Source of the DNA: Limnohabitans sp. MORI2
Lineage (GTDB): Bacteria > Pseudomonadota > Gammaproteobacteria > Burkholderiales > Burkholderiaceae_C
Reading direction: 5' to 3'
Assembly (NCBI RefSeq): GCF_027925025.1
Contig: NZ_AP027058.1
Location: 434,001-498,000, forward strand
DNA length: 64,000 bases
Shown here: positions 41,587 to 47,979 of the stretch, in pieces
Layout of the letters: each line of letters begins with the position of its first letter
How positions within the stretch are numbered: position 1 is the first letter of the stretch
Made by a program: the position numbers and the translations under genes
The notes under the pieces: generated by a model
Told to the model about the DNA's origin: nothing
Database searches by the model: none
Seen by the model: only the letters and a program-made list of their open reading frames with translations

Positions 41587-41988
41587 ATGAAAACGCCTAT
41601 GACTTCCGTTCGCGCTTTGCTGTGCTGCATGATTGCGAGCGCACCCATGCTTTGTCTAGCAGCCAAACCGGTTGCGCATGCCACGTATGTGGTTGAGTCG
41701 GGTGACACGTTAGACAAAGTGATTCGCAAGACCATGCCCGACAGCCCCTTGCGCGTTGATATTTTGCGCAATGCGTTTGTGCAACAAAATCCACAAGCCT
41801 TCACCAAGGCGCCACCTCGCTCATTGATGGCTGGGGCTGTTTTGAATGTGCCCAACCATGACGATCTGCTTCGCAGCTATATGGTGCCTGGTCATGCCCC
41901 CGGCAACAGCGGCATGCACCGTGGCGGCGGTTATTCGACGGCCGATATGAATATGAACGAGCGCAAGAACTGGGTGCGATTCCCCTAA
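41587..41988 (+). CDS. Small secreted LysM/FimV-N-like protein
   Basis: A 133-residue protein with a signal peptide (cleavage near CLAAKPVA) and one LysM-like segment with the FimV flavour: YVVESGDTLDKVIRKTMPDSPLRVDILRNAFVQQNPQAF...GAVLNVPN. The C-terminus is Gly/Met/Asn-rich. It may bind peptidoglycan around the basal body. GGGAGA lies 8 bp before ATG 41587. It is in the same run as the FlgP- and FlgT-like genes; I know no named counterpart. Confidence 0.72.
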   Translation: MKTPMTSVRALLCCMIASAPMLCLAAKPVAHATYVVESGDTLDKVIRKTMPDSPLRVDILRNAFVQQNPQAFTKAPPRSLMAGAVLNVPNHDDLLRSYMVPGHAPGNSGMHRGGGYSTADMNMNERKNWVRFP

Positions 41989-41997
41989 GGGGCCGCT

Positions 41998-43086
41998 GTG
42001 TCAATCTTGGGTCCTGAGGGCGTCCACGCGATTCCGCGTGTGGCGCCTGTTCATTTGGAAATGCGCACGGCCTATGTTGAGGCGCCAGTGGCACGTCAGC
42101 TGGGTCTACACGATGGTCAGGTGGTGCAGGCGGTCGCGGCCATGCGCAATGAGCATCTCAAGTTGGTGCTGAATGAGCACAGCTTTAATGTGCCACTGTT
42201 TCCCTACATCAAAGATGGCGACGTGGTGCAGCTGCGTGCACACTTGTTACCCACGGGTAAATGGGCTTTGCAACTCTTGCATACCGGCAGTTTTGCAGGA
42301 ACGGAGCCATTGCCTACTGGCCTCCCTACCCGCTTGAATACCTTGCTGTTTCAACCACCAGGGTTTACAAACCTCATGGCTTTGTTGCGCCCTGGCGTGT
42401 TGGAAGCTTTGATTCCACCGGTTCAAGATGCAGCAGAACTGAAGAAACGCATCGGTGCGCAGCGCTTGAGCATGAGTAGTTTGCAACCTCAAGCACTGAA
42501 GCGTTTTATCTTGGGGCATGCCAGATCGAGCGAAGCAAGTTTGGCGGATGGTGAGCCTGTGGCAGACAACACCAAGGTGTTGTTGCGCTTGCTCATGGCC
42601 GAACGTGAGCGTGTCGAAGAACAAGACAGCGTAGAGACCCAAGACTCACTCAAGCATGCGTTGGATGAGTTAGAGGCGGCGCAGTTGCAGGCCAGTCCAG
42701 CGGTCAACAAAGGTGACTTGAGTTTCGCTTTTGTCATTCCCTTTCGAGACGCAGATCCGGTGGAGCTGCATTTTGAGCAAAAGGGCAATCAGCCCGGGCA
42801 ACCCAAATCGCCTTTGGTGGTCAATATGCACACACAAAGTCGCGTGTTGGGCGAGGTGTGGCTTAAAACCACCATCAGCGCAAATGCGCAAGTGGATTTG
42901 ACCATGTGGGCGTTGCGTAAAGACGTGGCCGATCTGGCCAAGTTCAATGCCACCGAACTGACCGATGAGCTCGAAAGTGCAGGCTTGCACATGGGCAGTT
43001 TTCAGGTTTACAACGCACCACGTCCAGATGCGACACCAGACCATCCTCCACCAGAACACGGCAGCGTGGTGGACACACGCGTATGA
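41998..43086 (+). CDS. Second FliK-like (hook-length control domain) protein
   Basis: A 362-residue protein starting at GTG 41998, 9 bp after the previous stop. The C-terminal third (VELHFEQKGNQ...SPLVVNMHTQSRVLGEVWLKTTISANAQVDLTMWAL...LTDELESAGLHMGSFQVYNAP) has the beta-rich pattern of the FliK C-terminal domain, while the N-terminal part is unlike the true FliK ruler (28252-29991). It overlaps the FlhB-like gene by 4 bp. The pair resembles Bacillus ylqG-ylqH next to flagellar genes. Function is inferred from these likenesses. Confidence 0.7.
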   Translation: MSILGPEGVHAIPRVAPVHLEMRTAYVEAPVARQLGLHDGQVVQAVAAMRNEHLKLVLNEHSFNVPLFPYIKDGDVVQLRAHLLPTGKWALQLLHTGSFAGTEPLPTGLPTRLNTLLFQPPGFTNLMALLRPGVLEALIPPVQDAAELKKRIGAQRLSMSSLQPQALKRFILGHARSSEASLADGEPVADNTKVLLRLLMAERERVEEQDSVETQDSLKHALDELEAAQLQASPAVNKGDLSFAFVIPFRDADPVELHFEQKGNQPGQPKSPLVVNMHTQSRVLGEVWLKTTISANAQVDLTMWALRKDVADLAKFNATELTDELESAGLHMGSFQVYNAPRPDATPDHPPPEHGSVVDTRV

Positions 43087-43370
43087 ACGACAAACACTAC
43101 ACCCAAGCAGTGGCGTTGGAGTATGGCCGCAACAAAGTGCCTGTACTCACAGCCAAAGGCGATGACGAGCTTGCACGTCGCATCGTGGCCGAAGCCAAAA
43201 AGCAAGGCGTGTATGTGGCCGAAGATCCACGTCTGTTAGCGATGTTGAGCCGACTCGATATCGGGCAAGAAATCCCAGAAGATATGTTCACCGCGGTCGC
43301 CGTGATTTTGGCGTGGGTGTATTGGCTCAAGGGCATGCAGCCTGGGGATGAAAAGCCCCAAAAAGCCTAG
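43083..43370 (+). CDS. FlhB C-terminal domain paralogue (FhlB/YlqH-like)
   Basis: A 95-residue cytoplasmic protein matching only the C-terminal part of FlhB after the NPTH cleavage site: ALEYGRNKVPVLTAKGDDELARRIVAEAKKQGVYVAEDPRLLAMLSRLDIGQEIPEDMFTAVAVILAWVYWL. No membrane domain and no NPTH motif are present. In Helicobacter, FhlB can replace the natural C-terminal fragment of FlhB. The full flhB is not in this window. It is coupled to the FliK-like gene, the partner class that talks to FlhB. Confidence 0.85.
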   Translation: MNDKHYTQAVALEYGRNKVPVLTAKGDDELARRIVAEAKKQGVYVAEDPRLLAMLSRLDIGQEIPEDMFTAVAVILAWVYWLKGMQPGDEKPQKA

Positions 43371-43374
43371 TGGG

Positions 43375-43806
43375 TTACGCCTCTGCGTAACCTCGACCGC
43401 CACCGCGTCGTCCGCCACGCGAGACTTTGCCCAAACGGTCATAAATCTCAACGGAGCTTGCAGGGTCTTGAATTTGCAAACTTTGTAATGCGCCGCGAAT
43501 GGCGTCAATTTTTCGAACAATCAACACTTCGTTGCGGCGATGCATGTCGCGGCAATGTGCCATGTGTTCTTTGAAACCATCCCACTCTGGGCCTAGGGCG
43601 TCAGCAGACTCTGGGCCATCAATCCCAGCCAACTGCGCGAGCTGTTGCAACAGCTCAGTTTTAGATGTTTGCGACGCTTCGAATGCGTCAAGGTTTTGCG
43701 CTTTCAGGTGCTCGAACTCTTGTTCGAGCATATCTTCCAGCGTTTTCACCAAAGCCAAAGCCTGCTCAAGTGAGGAGGCTTGTGTGTCCGTGGCGAGTGA
43801 TGTCAT
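43375..43806 (-). CDS. flgN: Flagellar export chaperone FlgN
   Basis: A 143-residue, mostly helical protein matching FlgN: LEQALALVKTLEDMLEQEFEHLKAQNLDAFEASQTSKTELLQQL at the N-terminus. It carries FlgK and FlgL to the export gate. The C-terminus is Gly/Arg-rich (GGRRGGGRG), unusual for the family. ATG 43806 is preferred over a TTG at 43815. It follows flgM by 16 bp and converges with the FlhB-like gene (4-bp gap). Confidence 0.85.
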   Translation of the reverse strand: MTSLATDTQASSLEQALALVKTLEDMLEQEFEHLKAQNLDAFEASQTSKTELLQQLAQLAGIDGPESADALGPEWDGFKEHMAHCRDMHRRNEVLIVRKIDAIRGALQSLQIQDPASSVEIYDRLGKVSRGGRRGGGRGYAEA

Positions 43807-43822
43807 GCGAGTCAACGAACGA

Positions 43823-44143
43823 TCAGTTACCGATCATTTTTTCCAACGCCACAAAGTTTTCGGCGATGCGGCGTGGATTCACAGGATAGTTACCGTCTTT
43901 GATGGCTTGCTTGATCGCTTCAACCTTGGAGCGGTCAAAGTCTGGCTGTGCCATGACTTTTTGGGCAACGTTGCTCAAGCTCACTTTGTCTGCTCCTGCG
44001 GAAGATGCTTTATCCATGGACGGAGCCAAGTCCTCTTTGGCTTGCGCGGCAGAAGGGCTTCGTTTTTCGACTTTATCGATGGCGCTGCGAATGGCAGCGT
44101 TCGATTGCGTCATACGACCGTAGTTTGAAATAGCGTCATTCAT
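43823..44143 (-). CDS. flgM: Anti-sigma-28 factor FlgM
   Basis: A 106-residue protein. The C-terminal half (DKVSLSNVAQKVMAQPDFDRSKVEAIKQAIKDGNYPVNPRRIAENFVALEK) is the FliA-binding region of FlgM. It holds FliA inactive until it is exported after hook completion. It has its own sigma-28 site at 44197-44223, giving feedback, and can also be read from the flgA sigma-54 promoter. Confidence 0.95.
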   Translation of the reverse strand: MNDAISNYGRMTQSNAAIRSAIDKVEKRSPSAAQAKEDLAPSMDKASSAGADKVSLSNVAQKVMAQPDFDRSKVEAIKQAIKDGNYPVNPRRIAENFVALEKMIGN

Positions 44144-44196
44144 GATGTTTTCACTTTCTTAGCCCATTGAGTGGGCCAAACTTTTTCACAACACTT

Positions 44197-44223
44197 CAAT
44201 CGACCCCAAATTTTAGAACTTGA
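44197..44223 (-). promoter_or_regulatory. Sigma-28 promoter of flgM
   Basis: On the minus strand TCAAGTTC (44223-44216), N11, GTCGATTG (44204-44197). It lies 53 bp before the flgM ATG, between flgA and flgM. Confidence 0.7.
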
Positions 44224-44257
44224 GCGTTTTTTTGAAATATTTTTTAAATACCACTTT

Positions 44258-45025
44258 TCACTTCACTTTCGCGGCATTCGGTCCAGTAATCACGCCATAG
44301 AGTGATCGACCCGACTCCGAATTTTTTAAGCGAATTTGTTCACCCAAACCACCGTCTTGCAACGCTTCCGCACGCATTGTGATGGAAAAGCCTTGTCCTT
44401 CGCCTGCTGTGACCAAAACCTCTTGTCCGCGCTTGACCAACACAGCGGTCTTCACGTCATACGAACGCAGAGGGGTGTTGGGCGTGAGGTCGCGCACCAA
44501 CTCCATGTTTTTTAATAAATTTGCATCAGAAATGATTTGGTTTTCCATGCCGGCAGCTGGCATTTCCGCGTAGCTGAACATGGAAGGGGAAATCACCGTA
44601 CCGCGCTTGAGCAGCTCTTTGGACACCAAGACTCTGTGCAGAGCTTGGCCGGATGTTGTGTCGCGTGAAGGCGTCGGCCCAGCCGTCAGATTGACGAAAA
44701 GCTGCCAAGCCGGTTGGGCGCAGCGCACGCGTACGGCCGGTTGGTTTGGAAAAGGGTGCTCAAACTGCAGGTTTTGTTGACAGTTTTGAACCGTAATGCG
44801 TGGGTCAACAGGCGCAACCTGCACCTGTTTACCGCGAAAAGAGGGGTGCGAGCTGGCCCATTGTTGAGCTTGTTTTTGCAAGGCCTCAAAACCACTGTCC
44901 ATTGACGCTGAATCGGCTGCAAAACCAAGCTGGGCGTGGCTTAGCACGCATGCGGCCAGCGCCATGCCCCAGCGCTTCAAGCGTTGGGTGTCGGCATTTT
45001 TTAGGCACAGCATTTGCATAGTCAT
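44258..45025 (-). CDS. flgA: Flagellar P-ring assembly chaperone FlgA
   Basis: A 255-residue periplasmic protein: signal peptide ending near LGFAADSA, then the SAF-like domain (VLVSKELLKRGTVISPSMFSYAEM) and the C-terminal VKRGQEVLVTAGEGQGFSITMRAEALQDGGLGEQIRLKNSESGRSLYGVITGP typical of FlgA. It assists FlgI polymerisation into the P ring. Met1, Met3 and Met5 are close alternatives for the start. The gene is first in flgA-flgM-flgN. Confidence 0.95.
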   Translation of the reverse strand: MTMQMLCLKNADTQRLKRWGMALAACVLSHAQLGFAADSASMDSGFEALQKQAQQWASSHPSFRGKQVQVAPVDPRITVQNCQQNLQFEHPFPNQPAVRVRCAQPAWQLFVNLTAGPTPSRDTTSGQALHRVLVSKELLKRGTVISPSMFSYAEMPAAGMENQIISDANLLKNMELVRDLTPNTPLRSYDVKTAVLVKRGQEVLVTAGEGQGFSITMRAEALQDGGLGEQIRLKNSESGRSLYGVITGPNAAKVK

Positions 45026-45071
45026 TCGGGTCAGTGTTGATGTTTTGACATTTGTTTAGACACAACCCTTT

Positions 45072-45088
45072 ATGCAAGAACGAAGCCA
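45072..45088 (-). promoter_or_regulatory. Sigma-54 promoter of flgAMN
   Basis: On the minus strand TGGCTT-CGTTC-TTGCAT. The -24 GG and -12 GC are correctly spaced; CAC of the -24 is CTT. It lies 46 bp before the flgA start. Confidence 0.65.
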
Positions 45089-45120
45089 ACTTTTCAAGGA
45101 CCGATTAAACGGAGCAGCCC

Positions 45121-46299
45121 ATGCAACTCGACCCGTCCTATAGCCCACAGGTGAACACCACCGACGCCTCCGGCATGCCAAAGCTGCCACGGAGCCAGTT
45201 GGCGTACGCCCGTACGGCGCCTGCCTTCGCGCGTGCGTTGGCCAGCGCCAATCAATCAGGTGCTTTGGCACCAGAGGGCAGTACGACTCCTTGGAGCACG
45301 TCGGTTCGGTCGGGGCAAACGTTGACGGGCATCGTGCGTGAGCAAATGGCCTCGCGTGGTGTAACTATTTCGAACAACGAAGCCATGCGTTTGGCGCAAA
45401 CCTTGGCGCGTTCAAACAATATTGCCAATCCCAACATGATCCATCCAGGTCAACAGCTGAACCTGGAAAGTTTGAATTTCTCGCTTCAACAAGCGCAGGC
45501 GGTGAACCAAGCCATCGCAGCGAACAAAGCGGCTGTGGCCGCCGCCGCCGCACCTGCGGTGACGCCCGCTGCCAATGTGAACACCCTCAACACCAATACA
45601 CCCATGGGTGCAACAGCTTTGGCGGGCACTGCACAAGTGCAGTTGCTGACACGCTCAGATCGCAGTGGCAATGTGGTGTTAGAAAAAACCATTGATCGTG
45701 CGATTGAAAAAGGCTTCATTCCCGCCCAAGATAAACAAGCGGTGATGAACAAAATTGTTCAACTCTCCCAAGAGCACCGCTTTGCCCCCGATGACTTTGC
45801 TCGCCTCACTTTGATGGAAAGTGATGGCATGAACCCCAAGGCCACCAATAATCGTTGCCACGGCATCATTCAGTTTTGTGATGGTCCTGATCGCGGTGCG
45901 GCCAGTGCTGGGTTTGGCGCCAACCCCAAAGCGATCTTGGGTCATAGCGTGTTGCAGCAGCTCGACATGGTGGGGAAGTATTTTGACGACACAGGTCTGA
46001 AGAACTTTGGACCAGTTGGTTTGGATGATCTGTACTTGACCGTGCTCACGCCCGCTGCGCGAAGTGAGACAAGGCCCAATGCAGCATTGAATATTCCAGG
46101 TCAACAAGCGGCTTACTTGCACGTGAACCGCGACACCCGTGCACCCATCACGCGTAACTCCATACTTGCTGGGTTACACCAAAACGCCAATGAACGATTG
46201 GGCAAAGATGTGTTGGCACAACAGCAACCACGCACAACCCTGCAGGCCGCTCGCTTGAGCGCCTATGCCGCACAAGCGGCCGTGACGGAATCACGTTAA
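45121..46299 (+). CDS. LysM and lytic transglycosylase-like protein, candidate rod muramidase
   Basis: A 392-residue protein without a Sec signal peptide. A LysM domain lies at about residues 59-115 (WSTSVRSGQTLTGIVREQM...NPNMIHPGQQLNLESL), an Ala-rich linker follows (140-180), then a domain that looks like a transglycosylase: FARLTLMESDGMNPKATNNRCHGIIQF, with Glu233 in the ES position. FlgJ in this window (55273) lacks the muramidase domain, so this may open the wall for the rod, possibly exported through the flagellar gate like FlgJ. GGAG precedes the ATG; TTGACA (45045) is a possible -35. It diverges from flgA and precedes flgB. Confidence 0.7.
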   Translation: MQLDPSYSPQVNTTDASGMPKLPRSQLAYARTAPAFARALASANQSGALAPEGSTTPWSTSVRSGQTLTGIVREQMASRGVTISNNEAMRLAQTLARSNNIANPNMIHPGQQLNLESLNFSLQQAQAVNQAIAANKAAVAAAAAPAVTPAANVNTLNTNTPMGATALAGTAQVQLLTRSDRSGNVVLEKTIDRAIEKGFIPAQDKQAVMNKIVQLSQEHRFAPDDFARLTLMESDGMNPKATNNRCHGIIQFCDGPDRGAASAGFGANPKAILGHSVLQQLDMVGKYFDDTGLKNFGPVGLDDLYLTVLTPAARSETRPNAALNIPGQQAAYLHVNRDTRAPITRNSILAGLHQNANERLGKDVLAQQQPRTTLQAARLSAYAAQAAVTESR

Positions 46300-46308
46300 T
46301 TTCGCGTC

Positions 46309-46328
46309 AGCGGCAAAAGTTTGCCGCT
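46309..46328. promoter_or_regulatory. Palindrome AGCGGCAA-N4-TTGCCGCT upstream of the flgB promoter
   Basis: AGCGGCAA-AAGT-TTGCCGCT, an exact copy centred about 43 bp before the -12 of the flgB sigma-54 site. No T-run follows, so a terminator role is less likely. Confidence 0.65.
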
Positions 46329-46347
46329 TCCACCGTCAAAACCGCCG

Positions 46348-46364
46348 TGGCACGGCTCTTGCAT
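46348..46364 (+). promoter_or_regulatory. Sigma-54 promoter of the flgB-L operon
   Basis: TGGCAC-GGCTC-TTGCAT, a full match to the consensus, 58 bp before flgB. Confidence 0.9.
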
Positions 46365-46421
46365 TAATCGACACGAGGTCTCACAACTTGAGGCCATGTG
46401 TCAATAAACAGGAGTCTAGTA

Positions 46422-46805
46422 ATGGACGTTTTCAACTCAGCTTTCGGAATACACGAGCGTGCGCTTGGCGTCAGAAGCCAGCGCATGGAAGTATTGGCGC
46501 GCAACATCGCCAACGCTGACACGCCTAACTACAAAGCCCAAGACGTTGATTTCAAGGCCATGCTCAAAGAGGCCAAGACCGAATATTTGACAGCCACCAA
46601 CGAGAAGCACTATGCCGGCCTGACCGAAGCGCCAGACAACGGCATGCGCTATCGCACACCTTTTAACAGCTCATTCGACGGCAACACCGTTGAAATGAAC
46701 GTCGAACAAGCCCAATACGGTAAGGCGGCGGGTGACTATCAAGCCACCTTGCAGTTCTTGCAAAACCGCATTGGCGGCTTGCGTAAAGCCATGCGCGGGG
46801 AGTAA
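46422..46805 (+). CDS. flgB: Flagellar proximal rod protein FlgB
   Basis: A 127-residue rod protein with the axial-protein N-terminal motif LGVRSQRMEVLARNIANADTPNYKAQDVDF and a helical C-terminus (GDYQATLQFLQNRIGGLRKAMRG). It builds the rod with FlgC, FlgF and FlgG. ATG 46422 has AGGAG 9 bp upstream; an earlier ATG (46398) in the frame is less well placed. It is the first gene of the operon. Confidence 0.96.
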   Translation: MDVFNSAFGIHERALGVRSQRMEVLARNIANADTPNYKAQDVDFKAMLKEAKTEYLTATNEKHYAGLTEAPDNGMRYRTPFNSSFDGNTVEMNVEQAQYGKAAGDYQATLQFLQNRIGGLRKAMRGE

Positions 46806-46811
46806 TAAACC

Positions 46812-47237
46812 ATGCAACTCGATAACGTCTTTGGTATTGCAGGCACTGCGCTGAACGCGCAAGCCATTCGCATGAACACCACGGCCTCTAACTTGGCTAA
46901 CGCCAACTCAGTGGCTGGTTCGGAGGAAGAGGCCTACCGTGGCCGCCGTCCACTCTTCAAAGCTTTGATGCAAGAAGAAATGACCCACGCTGGCGCGCAG
47001 TTCGTCGGTGGCGTCAAGGTAGACCGCATCGTCAACGACCCAGCCCCGATTCGCAAGACTTGGGAGCCAGGCAACCCACTCGCCGACAAAGAAGGCTATG
47101 TCTTTCACTCCAACGTGAATGAAATGTCTGAGATGGTCGACATGATGGCCGCCTCTCGCTCTTATCAAAACAACGTTGAAGTGGTGAACACCGCACGTCA
47201 GCTGATGATGCGCACCCTCGAAATCACCAAGAGCTAA
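46812..47237 (+). CDS. flgC: Flagellar basal-body rod protein FlgC
   Basis: A 141-residue rod protein: GIAGTALNAQAIRMNTTASNLANANSVAGSEEEAYRGRRP at the N-terminus and MVDMMAASRSYQNNVEVVNTARQLMMRTLEI at the C-terminus, the usual FlgC pattern and length. It starts 6 bp after flgB. Confidence 0.97.
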   Translation: MQLDNVFGIAGTALNAQAIRMNTTASNLANANSVAGSEEEAYRGRRPLFKALMQEEMTHAGAQFVGGVKVDRIVNDPAPIRKTWEPGNPLADKEGYVFHSNVNEMSEMVDMMAASRSYQNNVEVVNTARQLMMRTLEITKS

Positions 47238-47250
47238 TTAGGAGTCTCAC

Positions 47251-47940
47251 ATGGCTATCGATACCTCGTCTTCTATTAGCGGCATCATGACCACGGCGCA
47301 GTACAACGCGCAAAAAGCGGCCACGCCTCAAAAAACAAGCATGGGACAAACAGAGTTTTTGACACTGTTCACGACACAGCTGAAAAATCAAGACCCCACC
47401 GATCCAGTGAAAAACGAAGCCTTTGTGGCGCAACTGGCTCAGTTCTCTCAACTCGAAGCGACCACCGCGATGAAGACCAGCATGGAAAGTTTGGTCAGCA
47501 GCTTGGCGAACGATCGTTTGTTGGGTGCGACATCTCTGATTGGCAAAACTGTGGGCGTACCTGATGGTCCTGTCGAAGTGACCGACACCACAGTTTCTCA
47601 AGGTGTGATGAATTTGCCAACTGGTGCCGATGGCATCAAGCTGCAAGTCTTCAACGACAAAGGTATTTTGGTTCGCACCCAAATCATGGGCGCACAACCT
47701 GTGGGTGATGTGACGTTGTCTTGGGACGGTATGACAGACGGCGGAACCGCCGCTGCCAATGGTATCTATCGCTATGTGGCCTCCGTCAATAGCAATGGCA
47801 CCGTCACCAAACCCACGATCAACACCTATGCCACGGTCAAGGGCGTCAGCAGCGCAGGCACGTCAGATGGCACCATGTTGTTGGAAGTCACGGGTGGCAA
47901 GACCGTCAATTTGGCAGATGTCAAACGCATCAGCAACTAA
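47251..47940 (+). CDS. flgD: Flagellar hook-capping protein FlgD
   Basis: A 229-residue hook scaffold. The conserved N-terminal part is MGQTEFLTLFTTQLKNQDPTDPVKNEAFVAQLAQFSQLE. The C-terminal half holds the FlgD Ig-like and tudor-like domains (LQVFNDKGILVRTQIMGAQPVGDVTLSWDG). It caps the growing hook and guides FlgE subunits. TTAGGAG precedes the ATG. Confidence 0.96.
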   Translation: MAIDTSSSISGIMTTAQYNAQKAATPQKTSMGQTEFLTLFTTQLKNQDPTDPVKNEAFVAQLAQFSQLEATTAMKTSMESLVSSLANDRLLGATSLIGKTVGVPDGPVEVTDTTVSQGVMNLPTGADGIKLQVFNDKGILVRTQIMGAQPVGDVTLSWDGMTDGGTAAANGIYRYVASVNSNGTVTKPTINTYATVKGVSSAGTSDGTMLLEVTGGKTVNLADVKRISN

Positions 47941-47979
47941 TTTTCAAATACAAGAATTTCTCTCAGGAGCTAAAGCACC

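Noticed and set aside
46309-46328. Palindrome considered as terminator of the LysM-transglycosylase gene
   Set aside because: No T-run follows, and the same 16 arm positions recur inside coding regions at 29800 and 36033, which fits an operator better.
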